Assembly: GCA_023678885.1 (NCBI GenBank)
Contig: CM042994.1
Location: 14,293,073 to 14,357,072, forward strand
DNA: 64,000 nt
Source: Pogostemon cablin
Taxonomy: Eukaryota; Streptophyta; Magnoliopsida; Lamiales; Lamiaceae
Reading direction: 5' to 3'
This document shows, piece after piece, positions 11,361 through 22,999 of this stretch (positions are counted from its first letter, which is position 1; the number at the start of each line of letters is the position of its first letter). Position numbers and translations under genes: made by a program. Under the pieces are notes generated by a model. The model was given only the letters and a program-made list of their open reading frames with translations. It was not told where the DNA came from and searched no databases.

Positions 11361-11489
11361 GTTGTTGTGTGATCGATCCCCCTTCACAAGTGTTTTGACC
11401 TCTTTTATATCTTGGGTCTCGAATCTGACTGAACTGGGCTTTTAAAATATATTTTCACGCACTGGAAGGTGTAAATCCCAAATTCTGGC

Positions 11490-11865
11490 CCAAAAACGCG
11501 CAACACGAGTTGGCAACTAGACTTGTGTTACACTGAAGCATAACTCGAGTAATACTAACACGAGTCTTATTATCAAGTCGTGCTATCGCCTGTCTAGTCA
11601 TGTTGCAATGCTTTGAAATTGAATTGCATACGGACCCCAACATGAGTCATGCTGACAAGTCGTGTAACTGCCTGTCAATTCGTGTTGGGTACGTTTGAAC
11701 CTGTACGTCTGCTCTTCTTAACACGACCTACAACACGACTTGAAACAGACGTAACATGACTCGTGTTGGCAAGTCGTGTTATGGCCTATTAATTCGTGTT
11801 CCACAATTCTATAACTCGGCATTTTTCGAGCCTCAACACGAGTCGTGTTTGGCTATGCAACTCGT
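11490..11865. repeat. Array of AACACGA/TCGTGTT words, ~100-bp period
   Basis: Three degenerate units (landmark AAGTCGTG near 11574, 11660 and 11774) each carry several copies of AACACGAGT, AAGTCGTGTT and AATTCGTGTT in both orientations, with a shared tail CGCCTGTC or GGCCTATT. The words are reverse complements of each other, so single strands could pair. The array sits in the U3 side of the outer minus-strand LTR. Confidence 0.75.
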
Positions 11866-12073
11866 ATTGGCCCTTTTTTTACTCATTTCTTGATCGTCTT
11901 CGGTTCTGCTTCATTTTAACCTTTTTTAACCTTCAAAACTTAACAAAACACCTTAGTAGCAGCTTAATCATGCAAGATATGTAAACTAAGAAATCCTAAA
12001 TGAATTTATGGCCTTATTCTAACAAAAATGGTGCAATGTGAGACCAAAAAAATGTGAATTTCCACTCTCATCA

Positions 12074-12786
12074 ACCCTTCAAACTCACATGTTGTTCGTC
12101 CCGGAATAACGAATTCATAAAAGAATAGAGATGAGAGTTGAAATTCTATAGCAAATAAGGGATCACACATCCAAACCAAGATAATACACTCACATGCTAA
12201 AGTTACCTTTAACTGAAACATGCACGTCAAACTGGTTACTTCCCGTTTCAAAATGCTCATCATCCACTCTCACGGGTAGTGTTTACACTCATCTCTCAAG
12301 TGTGAGATGTACACTTTCATGGCTAAAATATATGCACTCAAAATCAGTTCACTTACACGCGTAACCATAAACTTGACAATTATCTAGACTCTCCACTAAC
12401 GTGAAAGACTTGACGATGGGATCACAAAGGCCTTGCTTAAGGTTGTAACATTGGCTCTTTGGATAAGGGGTATGTACATATGGAATAAGTGACTTGATCA
12501 CTAATAGAGAATCAAAAGAAGAAACACACTTTAACGCGTATTCTTGACAAATCAATTTCCTTCATTTGCTCTCCAATTTTTTTTTCATAATACCTGCCTC
12601 CATTCACTATAGAATCAACGTCTTAACTTTTTATTCCTTTTTTTCTCTTTTCTATACTAGGGTACCAGTTTCAGATACTACCCTATAACTGGGGTACCAG
12701 TTTCAGGTACTATACCCTCTTGCAAGTTTTAACCATCCTTCATCTTCAATCAATTTCCACCGAATTTTATCTTTCCAATTTTCTTA
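12074..12786 (-). other. 3' UTR of outer Athila/Tat-like element (first part)
   Basis: This matches in layout the 3' UTR of the related minus element from 17866 onward, sharing blocks such as GTTGTTC, GCGTAACCATAA, TTGGCTCTTTGGATAA and GAC(T)TGATCA. A degenerate purine tract (minus GAGTTTGAAGGGT) adjoins the LTR. The words GGTACCAGTTTCAGGTACTA (12661-12715) recur in reverse in the Athila-like 3' UTR near 40065. The sequence resumes at 42307 beyond the inserted element. It has no coding content. Confidence 0.65.
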
Positions 12787-12791
12787 ACACA
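12787..12791. other. 5-bp target site duplication of Athila-like element, left copy
   Basis: The word acaca directly precedes the LTR start TGATGAG and is repeated at 42302-42306 directly after the end of the 3' LTR, 29.5 kb away. Five bases is the usual length for gypsy elements. Confidence 0.8.
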
Positions 12792-13108
12792 TGATGAGAA
12801 TGATAATTCACGTATATTGAGCTCTGATTTGTACGGAAATTGAGGATGATTTGGTCTATTATTAAAATAAATCAGTTTGTTTATGGAAAATTAACAAATC
12901 AGATGCTACTATGGCTATTTGAGCATATTTGTACGGGAAAGCAGGCCAGAAGTGCTCGAAATTGGAAAATACATTTTTCAAGGTGCAATTTATCCAGAGA
13001 TACACTGTTTGATCAAACTCAGGCTGGTCGAACTATAGAGGTGAAGTCAAACGGGAGTGTTTCAGCTTACAGAGAGGTCGTTGGACTAAGGAGATTCTAT
13101 TCGACCAA

Positions 13109-13113
13109 GTTAT
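13109..13113. other. 5-bp target duplication gttat (left copy)
   Basis: gttat precedes TGTTGGATTG, and an identical gttat follows GCCAACA at 14495-14499. In the sister LTR (around 40976-40983) the same place reads AAGTTATACCAAG without interruption, which proves the insertion. Confidence 0.9.
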
Positions 13114-14494
13114 TGTTGGATTGTATACTAAAAGTTTTGCTTTAGTATGAACAATGTTATAACATTTTATTTGAAATGAGAATCATATGATCAAATGATT
13201 ACGTCTTATAATTTATTTATATGTCGATGCAATAGTCCACTTACTTTATACTGTAGATAATATATTGTGCGGCAACACGCGGATGATCATATTGTCGATT
13301 TCCTTATAAAGTATAAACAGAGGCTCACAACCGAGATAGACGGGGACTCTCTATCGGGATGGTTGTAGTGTGATTTGATATTAGTTTGTCTTGACTATAG
13401 AATCACATTAGTGTACTTGTGTGTATTGAGCAGGACCACTTGAGATCGTTCGACTTGTACTATCTATATAGAAGAACTTGATCTCAGTTATTATGGATGT
13501 TCATGCTCGTAATCCCTATACAATATCCTCGACACGTAGGGCATTATGTATTTCTTTGATTCATTAATGGGTGAGATTTACATATAATTAAATCAACAAA
13601 CTCGGTGAGTTGGGAAATAGTGTTGTCTCTATGGTGTGCTGTTGATTGTAGAAGGAATCCGTGTCTGTTATAGGTTGATGATGTCCCCTTGAGGAGCTCA
13701 TAAGGATTATCATGTAAACCCTGCAGGTGGATTTATTCTGACATGATAATGAGGTTGAGTGGTACTACTCTCTGATGAGATATTAATTAATGGAGTTGTC
13801 AATAACTTAATTAATTAATGGACATTGTATATCTTAAACATGGGGAGACTAACGGGCTCATAATAAGGAGCCCATAATATAATTATGAGATTAGAACGGT
13901 AGTGCAGTAATAATATTTTAGTGGTATATATTATTATTATTTGACTTAACTATAAGCTTTGGGCTAGGCTTGGATACTTAAGACCAATGGAGTCCCAACT
14001 CTAATTTCTCCTCCTGGTCCCTGCTGTAGCCCATATATATAAGTTATCTCAGCTGTTCTAACCCTAAGAAGACACGCCTAACATGTGAAGAGGGTAGACG
14101 GAATAGCATATTGAGAAGATTTCGAGGATCGTCGCCCACACGACGTCGAGATTGGACTTGGAAATACAGCAGAAGATCAAGAGGTCGTTTGCTGCTGCTG
14201 TCCGCCAACTTGCACGATTTTTATAAAATCATACAGAACTCAGAACTGATTATGTATATAGTGATGGAAAGCCATGGAAGAGAATATTATTTTAGCGCGT
14301 AGATCTCTCGAATCGGACATCAGATGAGAGAGTTATGCCCAAAACGGTGAGGCTGCGCAGGCTGCTGGCGAGAATACATCTTCTTCAATATACCCTGGTG
14401 AAAGGTAATACGTTTCTATGTTATCTTTCTTTTGCTGATTTAGAAACATATGGAACCCTAACAGTTCTTGTTAACCAAACAATGAATGCCAACA
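13114..14494 (+). repeat. Solo LTR nested in the Athila-like 5' LTR (1,381 bp)
   Basis: Ends are TGTTGGATTGTATACTAAAA and AACAATGAATGCCAACA, with 5-bp duplications gttat. The family also occurs in reverse at 10297-11360 and as a short fragment at 58921-59035 (TGAAAGGTAATAC... ACCCTAACAGTTC). A possible promoter TATATATAAG lies at 14033-14042. A short ORF (14111-14302) in it shows no domain. TG...CA ends and the 5-bp duplication show an LTR retrotransposon; copia superfamily is my guess only. Confidence 0.85.
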
Positions 14495-14707
14495 GTTATA
14501 CCAAGTCGAACTGAAGAGGCCAACTCGAAATAGAGAGCTTCATTGTATAGACCAGTGGTTTGACTAAGGGGGTCCATTTCGACCAACACCAATCTGGTCG
14601 AACTAGGATATGTCAGCACCAAAACATCGGAATTTCCACCTCCAGTGTATGCATGTGTGTGTTTTCCACAAAAAAACCAGTAAAGGTCTATAAGGAGAGT
14701 TTGCAAG

Positions 14708-14715
14708 TATAAAAA
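14708..14715 (+). promoter_or_regulatory. TATA box of Athila-like 5' LTR
   Basis: TATAAAAA, conserved at 41191-41198 in the 3' LTR in the same context (CAAGTATAAAAAGGGATGCC). It is placed upstream of the leader that ends at the primer binding site, as expected for the element promoter. Confidence 0.7.
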
Positions 14716-15827
14716 GGGATGCCGATCAAGTCAAAAAGGAGAGTTAGATTCCACATCCATCCTACAGCACATCCAAACCCTAACTCCATCCGCATGAGCT
14801 GTAGAGAGAGATTTGTGCAGCGAATCAAGTGAGAAACAAGTGGAGACTCAAGACGGAGAGAGACGCGACGTCGCCCACCTCTAGGGTTTACTTTGTTTCT
14901 TAACTTATCTTGTAATTTTCAAGACTATGGGTAAGATCTATCTAATTACCATGAACGTTCTTCGAAGCATCATGGGTTAGAACCGCTTTAGTAGTTCTAG
15001 GGTAATGAAGGTTTTATCTAGTTAATTGAACTTTCGTGTGTATACTCCGTACAACACTACTTGTTGTTTATTTTATATAAGACTATGCATTTTTAATTCA
15101 TACTCAGAGTTGTTTTTTGCATCATTAACTGTTATGTAGAGTCTGAATACATATCTTGGTTATTAATTGAGTGTATTCACTGCTGAGCAGGATTCTATAT
15201 TACGATTCTAAGTGAGGAGACTCCGAAGCTTCATTAGAACTATCTTATATAAATATTTATTAATTGAATTGAATTCGAGTTAGTAAGTAGGATAAAGAGA
15301 ATAATTATATAGTACATATAAAGGGAGATCATATCGGGTTAGAGGATTTAGTGTACGGGAAATAATTGATGCTGATAGTACCTAGAGAGGGGGTATAATT
15401 ATATTCTTGCTCCAAGGTAATTCACACGTGGTACACGCTTATTTGTTTGTGTCTATAGAGTAGATTTGCATGGCTTAGTGATGCGTCCATAATCCATAAG
15501 GCAGAGTCGGACATTGACATATGGAAGGAAAATTAACTAGTGAAGTTAGATGGCCCGAAGAGCTACCTATCTTCTTACTTGAACAACTCTAGTTTATTCT
15601 CTAATGTCTTTACTTTTATTTGTTATTTAATTATTCTGTCAATTAGTTTAGTGACAATTCTATTGATAGATTACACAATAGTAGTTTCAATTAATTTAGT
15701 TTATAATAAATTGATAGAAATCGTCCTTTGGGTTCGATATTGATAACAAGGCCACTTATCTAAGCTACAATAATATCCTTCATACTTGGGGATTAATTGT
15801 GTGTTGAGAAAACGCCCAACAAGTTTC

Positions 15828-15845
15828 TGGCGCCGTTGCCGGGGA
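15828..15845 (+). other. Primer binding site (tRNA-Asp type)
   Basis: TGGCGCCGTTGCCGGGGA lies seven bases after the 5' LTR. Athila and Tat elements of plants use this site, complementary to the 3' end of tRNA-Asp, to start minus-strand DNA synthesis. It fixes the orientation of the element as plus. Confidence 0.92.
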
Positions 15846-15936
15846 CGGTTGTCCTTACCAAATTTATTATTTCTATTTTATTTGAAACTATTCCATACTT
15901 GTCTTCAGATTCTAACACTGTATTTTTGTTAGGTGT

Positions 15937-16222
15937 ATGCACACTAGATCAAAGGGTGAACCATTGCGCCTTTTGATCCAGAAATTGGAGCATCATAAAA
16001 AAAGAAGAAAGCAAAGAACAAGAAGAACAAGAATGTGGAAGCAATTGAAGCTCTTAATCTAGGAGTTGAAGTTGAAATACTGAACTCGAAAATGATTGAA
16101 ACTACAATCGAAGACAATTTGGAAGCAGAAGCAGTCAACATGGCTGGTCTAGAAAGGCCAAATCCGGATAACATAGCCATCTCTGAAGTCTATAAGAACA
16201 ACGGAGGTGATATTGTGGGTCT
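15937..16222 (+). pseudogene. gag: gag of Athila-like element, N-terminal piece
   Basis: The capsid gene starts at ATG 15937 (MHTRSKGEPLRL), matching MITRSSGR at the start of the related minus-strand gag. A one-base loss near 15975 breaks the frame: the expected continuation FDPEIGAS and the lysine-rich KKKKAKNKKNKN are read in another frame, with a stop (TAA) after GAS. The frame then runs through VEAIEALNLGVEVEILNS to ERPNPDNIAI and ends at the insertion of a second retroelement, whose target duplication ggtct is 16218-16222. Gag resumes at 24579. Confidence 0.8.
16218..16222. other. 5-bp target duplication ggtct (left copy)
   Basis: Identical to 24579-24583. Joining the flanks restores the gag reading frame across the site, ending in GLLVARGTYVDFDLHP on the right. 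Confidence 0.9.
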
Positions 16223-17865
16223 TGATCGCTATTTTCTTTCGCCCTCAAGTGTAAGGGATCGATTGTAGTGCGTGTGACCAATTGAATAACGTTCCCAAGA
16301 GATAGTTACAGATTTAATAAATAATTCTATGTATGACATTTTAATTTGAAGACAAATCTGAGGGGTTTTTGAAAGGATGATTAATTAAACTAATAAAATT
16401 AAATTTAAATAATTAAACTAAGTAAAGAAAATAAATCAAGCAGAGAAAATGATTTAGAATTCAAGAATTGAGAATTTGTAATGCTCTGGCAAACAGCTTT
16501 ACTATGTGACTAGTTTATCTAAACCCGAATTAATTATCTACAGATGTTTATAAGAGGATCACTAAGCCTAGTTAAACTTCCTTGATCAAGTAGAATCTAA
16601 CACTTATAATGAGCTGCAAATCCTAGGAATGATAAGGAATTAATTCTCTCTCCCTCTATAGGTACTTCATGCTAAATTTCATTAAAGGTTGGAGCACTAG
16701 ACTTCCCTTTATAGGTATGTAATTATTAACCCCTTTTGTCTCCTTATCAATTACTTAATAATGATTTACCAAGTAATTAATATTCCAAATTAACTGTCTA
16801 ACACTCTTAGGTATTATAGGTCAATCCCCAAAGACTGTCATAGGAAAAAAATAATTATTATGCAGAAATAAAGAATCCTATTAACTATCAATCAGTGATC
16901 CGTCAAGAATAATTAAAGGAATCAAAATTCAAAAATACAATAATATGAAGTCTCAAATTATCCTATTCAATAAGGAAATAGACAATCTGCAGGAATAATA
17001 AAGTCTAGGGTAATCAAATCACATAGTAAAATATGTCTAAACGCCCTAACATTACCAACAAAGAAACTTAGCCCATAGATTTACGGGGGCAAATCACAAA
17101 GATGTAATAAACCCTAACCATTATGTTAAAATAACAAAGATAAATAACTAAAAAATAAAAAACCCTTTTTGAGGACTCCGATTCTTCAATTACAATCTCC
17201 GTCAGAATCTCTGTCTCCGATCCAAGTAGCAACTCCGATTGTCTCTCAGGTGGAAGGATAGAAGGTGGGTGATTTGAATGGTGGTGTTGTGTTTTTGTGT
17301 GGTGATGAGAATGAGTTATATATAGGTGTGAGAATGGAATAAAATAAGGATTAAAAGGATGTAGGATCTTGAAAAATCAGGAAAAATATAACTATGGAAG
17401 ATATGAAGAGATATTAAATTAGGAAATAACTTGGCCACCAAGAAAATAGGAAATATAGGGTAATTTTCGTAAATTTTTGGAATTCCCCCTGGTAGCTGCG
17501 CGACCTCACGGTTTTGAGCATAACTTCTTCATCTGAATTTTGATTGAAGCAATTCTTACACCCACGCGACCCTCTCTTTTGTAACTTTCTAACCAAGTAT
17601 CACTTGATCTGTTTGGACTTCTACAGAAATACAAAAAAATTATGGAATATAGTCCTCTATTTCCTTGACATCTTGCACAAATTCACCCTTCATTCCAATT
17701 TAGCATTTTTTTTCCTTTTTCCTATCAAAACACAACAAAATACCTCTCAAGTACCTTTTAGTCAATAATCATTCAAAGTATTAAGATTTGCACAAATAAT
17801 AGCAATTAAACACTTAAAGAGGTATCAAATCGGACCTAAAAATACATGAATTTCCACTCTTATCA
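16223..17865 (-). repeat. 3' LTR of nested minus-strand gag-protease element
   Basis: Plus-strand ends are TGATCGCTATTTTCTTTCG and TTTCCACTCTTATCA (1,643 bp). The sister LTR is 23000-24578 and shares long blocks, such as TTTAATAAATAATTCTATGT and GGTACTTCATGCTAAATT. A TATA-like TATATATAAC lies on the minus strand near 17315-17325. On the minus strand the LTR is preceded by the purine tract at 17866-17881. Confidence 0.88.
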
Positions 17866-17881
17866 AACCCCCCAAACTTAA
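17866..17881 (-). other. Polypurine tract of nested element
   Basis: On the minus strand TAAGTTTGGGGGGTT abuts the LTR start TGATAAGAG. The core AAGTTTGGGG is the same as in the Athila-like element (40671-40681). Confidence 0.8.
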
Positions 17882-19912
17882 GGTGTTGTTCATCATCGAG
17901 CAACGAAACGACAAACCAAGAAAATAATGAGATGGAAGTCATGTTCCAAGGAAAGATTAAAATATCAATTAAGCCTTCAAAAGATATAATTATTCTTAAC
18001 TCAATTCACATAACTTCAAATTCAAAAGTATCAATATATTCGAAATTGCAAGTTATGACAATCACTTCACCAATTCAAATGCTCAATCCACCTATGCTCA
18101 TAGGATATATATAGTATAACTCTCACGTTCATGGTGTATAAAGTGTACACCATTGGGGTTATATATATGTGTGCTCTCAAATTCAATTCAAGTGAATGCG
18201 TAACCATAAGTTTGTCTATTGTCTCAACTCTCCTTTTACTTATTGCTAGCAAATTATGAATAAAAATGACTTTCTATTTGGTTGTAATGTAGGCTCTTTG
18301 GATAAAGTAGGAAATTTATGGATAAGTGACTCAAACTGTGATCAATCAAGTGGCCATCTATCATGATCTTTCATTTTTCCTCATCACCTTCTTTTCAAGC
18401 ACAACTCCTCAATTCCAACTTATTTATTTCTTTCTTCAATCATAGTAATGAGAGAATTATTTTTCTTCTTTTCTTTCAGCATCAGTGGTATTAAATTTGT
18501 GCACTACCCCACTAATTTTTTTTCTCTCCCTTTATTTTTTCTTTTCAACTCCTTCTTTTTCATTTTTTTTCTTGTACAACATATTAGGATTTTTATATCC
18601 TTTTTTTCTAGTCCTTTTTTTCACCTCATCCTTTTCAACTCCAACATATTCACACTCTTCTTCTAACCACTTTAACAATTACTCAATTAATCCAAGTAAC
18701 ATAAGGAAAAATCAAATACTTATTAAGCTCAAAGAGCTATTCAAATAATGGATTTTTCAAGGCTCAATGGACTGACAGAGGATTTTATGAATTCAGGTAA
18801 AGTGTAAGGAAAAAGATGGGCTAAAAATCAAAGATGACCTAATATTATTTCCAAAATTCACTAGACTATTCTCGAATATTCAAGGAGACTCAAGGCAAGT
18901 TCTAGAATACATGCAAAAGAATGATACGCTCAAGAATAAAATATCATGCATCAACGTATTCATGATTTGAAGGCTCAAATCTCACTTGGCTTTTTTACAA
19001 TATGAACGAGCACTCTTCATGGCTACGCATACATCATAACAAGCTCATTAAGAACTTCAAGCACTTAAGAATCAAAGCGTGTTCCCCATATTAATCATAA
19101 TCAACATCATAGGCAGAAAAATAATAGCTCAAAAATCCCCATGGAATTCAGGTTATAGAATTTAAACTCATGCTCCTTACTTATAAGAATTCAAAGCTCA
19201 TAGAAAAATTTAGAATAAGGAACAAAGTAACCTGATTTCAATCTCCTTCACATCTTGCAAGTTCCTCGAGTTATTCAACTCGGTCAAGTGTAGGCCTCAA
19301 ATAGAACTCACTCTTGCCACTCCAATACCCTTCTTAATCAATAAAGCTCAAACATAAAACTCATCACCACGGGAGAGATAAAAATATCGAAAAGACAAAA
19401 ATCAATGACAAAGCACCAAAGGACACATAAAAATGAACAAAAACATACAAGACACCTGGACAGTCACAAAAAAATTCAAAAAATTGAATAAAATTCGAAA
19501 ATTTTTAAAAAAATTTACCTCCAAGCACACAAACACTAAAACGATGCAGAGTAAACATACCTGGGTGCGGATGGAACAAGGGAAGAATATCACACCCCCC
19601 ATACTTAGATGAAAACGTGAGTTGAATCTAAGTTTAAAAGGATGTTATTACCTTAAGTGTAAGTACACACCTTGAGTATAATTCACCTAGCACAAGACAC
19701 AACAAACAAAACAAAATGAAAGCAATAAAATGGTGGGTTGCTTCCCACCAATCACTCTTGTTTAACGTCGAGGAGCTCGATTGAATGCAGACTCAGAGAT
19801 ATTCGGACTCATGCATCAACACTTCTTCTTCAACTTTCATCTTCACATTGAAGTGTTGTTTCGCCCTCTTTCGATCCATCCAAACCAACTCTCCCTTCTT
19901 ACTCTCAAGGAT
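17882..19912 (-). other. 3' UTR of nested gag-protease element
   Basis: About 2 kb between the protease stop and the purine tract. On the minus strand it contains an Athila/Tat post-pol landmark (GACGTTAAACAAGAGTGATT then GGTGGGAAGCAACCC, 19737-19771) and a second purine tract GTATGGGGGG (19594-19609). Open frames such as 18448-18748 are T-rich low complexity. I see no gene. Confidence 0.7.
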
Positions 19913-20960
19913 CTACTTATCTGGATCTCTATCTTTATATGCTTCCTTCCTATAAACATCAAGATCAGACAAATGAGAGTCACATATAATCGGAGGGACT
20001 GGTGGAATTTGTGTCCATGTTCCTACTTCAATCCATGACATCTCTCTTCTATCATTCATGCAAGCATGCTCTGCACTCAAATAATCTGTTAGTTTATTAG
20101 ATAAAATATCAGATGAAAAATCAGACTCAACATTAGTAGCAGGAGTAGGGAAAGAATGACTTTTACTGATACAGTTTTTCAAATGATCCTCAGTAGGAAT
20201 CAATGGCAGCTTCTCTTCTACACTCTCATCAACAACATCAATAGACTTGCAGTTTGCCTCTTCAGAAGGATATTTCAAAGCATCAAGTGAGAATATGATC
20301 TCCTCGTCCCCCACTCTAAGCTTCAACTTCCCATCTTCAACATCAATCAGAGCTCTAGCGGTGGCCAAGAATGGTCTACCCAAAATCAGAGGCACATTAC
20401 TGTCCTCTTCCATATCAAGCACCAGGAAATCAACAGGGAAGAAGAACTTATACACATTCACAAGTACATCTTCAACAACTCCTCTAGGGTGCGTAATAGA
20501 CCTGTCAGCTAGCTGAAGTGTAACTAAATTAGGTTTCACCTCCCCTAAACTAAGACTCTTGAACATACTTCAGGGCATAAGATTTATGCTAGCCCCCCAA
20601 GTCACACAAAGATTTACAAGTGGCATGCTTTCCAATCTGTACTTGGATGGTGAACCTACCCGGATCCTTTACTTTGGCTTGCAACTTCCTCTGAATGATG
20701 GCACTACACTCTTTTGTAAGATGCACCATCTCTTTATCCACTATACTACGCTTCTTAGACATGATTTCCTTGAGAAACTTTAAATATTATGGCATCTGCT
20801 CAAGTGCTTCAGCAAAGGGCATGTTGATCTGGATCTGCTTAAAGATGTTTATAAACTTCTGAAACATTTTATCAGGACCTTTCTTCAACTGTCTAGAGGA
20901 AAAAGGAATAGGATATTTCATCTTCGAAATCCCCAAGCTGTCTCTCTAAAGTTCATCCTT
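19913..20960 (-). pseudogene. Aspartic protease region of nested Athila/Tat-like element
   Basis: The protease cuts the gag-pol polyprotein. Reading on the minus strand, a linker of the type FKKFINIFKQIQINMPFAEALEQ (20880-20780) leads to the active site DLGASINLM (~20605-20580), then MFKSLSLGEVKPNLVTLQLA and VPLILGRPFLATARALIDVE. The active site is broken by one extra G (a run of six G near 20603) and a TGA just after NLMP. From 20566 down to 19913 the frame is open for 217 residues. The end resembles neither RT nor integrase; after RKEAYKDRDPDK there is a stop. The usual pol domains are absent, not just mutated. Confidence 0.82.
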
Positions 20961-21059
20961 TTTATTTCCCACTTTTTCTCAGGTATGACCAGTTGTTGTG
21001 CTTCTTTTTCTAAATGCACAGTGTCACGATGTTGTGGATCAAGACCAAGTGGAAAGAAA

Positions 21060-21350
21060 TTTGAATTGAACTCTAATGTGGACGAGCTTCCCTGCTCGCC
21101 ACTGGGCTCTCTGACGGACGTCTTAACACGCCGCTGGGCATGCTGCCGGGCGACTGGCTCGGCAGGAACTCATTGTCGGGCATCGTACCGGGCAAGCTGC
21201 TTAGTTGGAATTCCACACCAAGTTACTCGCTGTGTGCTCCACTATCCATGCTGCTCGGATACTGCCCGGTGAAGGATGTATGTTCATGGTTGCTACCGAG
21301 CGTGCCTCTTGCCCAACTTCCATCATATGTTCTGTATCCAGCATCTTCAG
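21060..21350 (-). repeat. GC-rich word-repeat linker between gag and protease
   Basis: A stretch much richer in G and C than its surroundings carries many copies of GCCCGGCA, GCCGAGC and CGGGCAT words in both orientations. It lies at the gag-protease junction, the same place where the Athila-like element carries its TTCGACCA array (25885-26240). The frame remains partly open (MNIHPSPGSIRAAWIVEH on minus). Confidence 0.55.
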
Positions 21351-22859
21351 TCCCTCGTACCGTGTACCACTTCTCAAAGTAATAACATAGCATTGACGTT
21401 CTTTCAGATTCAACTCAGTCTGAGCAGGAAATTTCCCTTGCTGTTGTAACTTACCAACTGCAGCATTTAACTGACTGATTGCCAAATCTGTTTCCTTTTG
21501 TTTTATTGCTGCTATTTCTTGATTCTTTACCATCATCTTGAGAATCAGGTCCATCTTATCTTCCATTGATGATTTCGCTTCAACAGGTTTCTCGGCTGGA
21601 TTAAATTCCGGAAGTGGTGCAACTACGCTATTAGAATTAGAGTAAGATAGATTCTCATCCATTCTCTGATTGTTGAAGTTCGAATTTCCTTGGTTCCAAC
21701 CTTGCTGAAACTGATGGTTGTTCCATTGGTCATTCCTTCCCCAAACTGATTGTTAGGTCCCAAATTCTGTCTAATTTTGTATTCCCCTTGAAAATTCTGT
21801 CCCATAGCATAATTTGCATCCTCGAATTGCTCTTGATCTCCATCTATCATCACTTCTCCTATGAATCTGTTTTCTTGTGTGAGGCAATCCAACATCTAAT
21901 GAAGCTCATCAAATCGATCATGGATAGCTGAAACCTCTTGATTTCCGGCATGTATCTCTACCTTTGCCACTTTGTCAAAAGTGGCTCCTTCTGCTCTCTC
22001 TCCTGGCCAATCATACGTGTTAGCTGCCATTTCTTCCAAGATCTCTTCAGCTTCCTCTGCAGACTTTTTAAAAATAGATCCACCTGCTGTCGCGTCTACC
22101 CATACTCTAGAATCTCTTCTTAGGCCTTGATAGAAGAAGCCTAAGTAGGTATCCTTTGAAAATCCATGTCTGGGACAGCTCCGCAGCAGCTCTTTGAACT
22201 TTTCCATGCCTCATAGAAACTCTCCAAGGATCTTTGTTTGAATTGTGTGATACTTTTCTTTATCAAGAAACTCTTGGATGGAGGGAAGTATTTGGTCAGG
22301 AATTTATCTGCAAGTTGCTCCCATGTAGTACAACAACCTTGAGGAAGATTGTTATACCACTCCTTGGCTTCCCAATAAGTGAGAATGGGAAAAGTCGCAT
22401 TCTGATAGCATCCTCTGGAACGTTCATATGCTTCTGTGTCCTCTCATATTCATCAAAAATTTGCAGATGCTCACTAGGATTCTCCGAAGGATTCCCACTA
22501 AACTGATGTCTCTCTACCATTCGGATCATTCTGAAAGGCAACTCAAAACTCTGTGCGGTGATCGCAGGTCCATTCAACCCAGCATTAGTAGTGTGCTTCA
22601 ATTTATATTGGTCCCGCATAGGAGTCGACGCCTGCTCTTCAGCCATCTTTACAGTATCAGTCTCCTCAACTAAATCAACTCCGTCAAATTTCTGTGAAAG
22701 CTTTTCAACATCCTCTTTTTCTATCGAATGAAAAATATCCGAATCTGAGCTAGGAATAGGTGTTGCTAGTTGCTTTCTCTTCATTCTATTCTTTCTAACA
22801 AATTCTTCAAGCTCTAGGTTTAATGGTTCGATTGCTCGTCCACTAGACCTAGTGATCAT
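21201..22859 (-). pseudogene. gag: gag of nested minus-strand Athila/Tat-like element
   Basis: Gag forms the virus-like particle. The likely start is the ATG complement at 22857-22859 (MITRSSGRAIEPLNLELEEF); an upstream ATG at 22916 is open but less like the family. The core MVERHQFSGNPSENPSEHLQ and RMRLFPFSLIGKPRSGI is the Athila/Tat capsid signature, followed by RSCPRHGFSKDTYLGFFYQG and ANTYDWPGERAEG. Frame breaks near 22296 and 22207 and stops at 21896 split it. The last part (21662 to 21201) has a coiled-coil-like stretch MEDKMDLILKMMVKNQEIAA and ITLRSGTRYEG. The plus-strand homologue is at 24579-25800. Confidence 0.85.
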
Positions 22860-22980
22860 ACACTTGTTTACACTCAAAAGATCAGAATTGTTTGCATCAG
22901 AAATAAAATAAAGCAAGTAAAATTTAACGTCCTACAAGAAAATAAATTACTATAGAATTAAATTTAAATATATTAACTAT

Positions 22981-22997
22981 CCCCGACAGGCGGCGCT
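22981..22997 (-). other. Decayed primer binding site of nested element
   Basis: On the minus strand TTAGCGCCGCCTGTCGGGG corresponds to the TGGCGCCGTTGCCGGGGA site of the family, with several changes. The roughly 70 bases of LTR end that should separate it from the 5' LTR body are missing, so a deletion removed the LTR boundary. Confidence 0.6.
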
Positions 22998-22999
22998 AA

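Larger units (their letters stand above)
9147..12073 (-). repeat. LTR of outer Athila/Tat-like gypsy element (minus), with nested LTR
   Basis: Plus-strand ends are TGATAATCGTATTTTGCG and CCACTCTCATCA, so on the minus strand the LTR runs TGATGAGAGTGG to CGATTATCA. The end block TCAAGTGTAAGGATGTCAAT and the start block resemble the LTRs at 16223-17865 and 43429-44725. The following sequence (from 12074) matches the 3' UTR of the related element at 17866 onward, so this is the 3' LTR. A foreign solo LTR occupies 10297-11360. The U3 side holds an array of AACACGA/TCGTGTT words (11490-11865). It inserted into the ~306-bp repeat just to its left. Confidence 0.75.
12792..15821 (+). repeat. 5' LTR of Athila-like element, with nested solo LTR
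   Basis: It starts TGATGAGAATGATAATTC and ends GAAAACGCCCAACA. The sister LTR is 40682-42301 (TGATGTGAGTGATAATTC to AAAATGCCTAACA). Without the insert at 13114-14494 its length is about 1,640 bp, against 1,620 for the sister. U3 carries TTCGACC words (12960-13113, 14500-14610). A TATA box TATAAAAA lies at 14708-14715 and a downstream leader holds CCTAACTCCATCCGCA. The primer binding site follows seven bases after the end. Confidence 0.88.

Noticed and set aside
18448..18748. Phe-rich hydrophobic open frames as a membrane protein
   Set aside because: They come from a T-rich stretch of a retroelement 3' UTR, with no conserved motif.
20985..21382. Plus-strand Cys-rich open frames as a small secreted protein
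   Set aside because: They are shadows of the GC-rich gag-protease linker of a minus-strand element.
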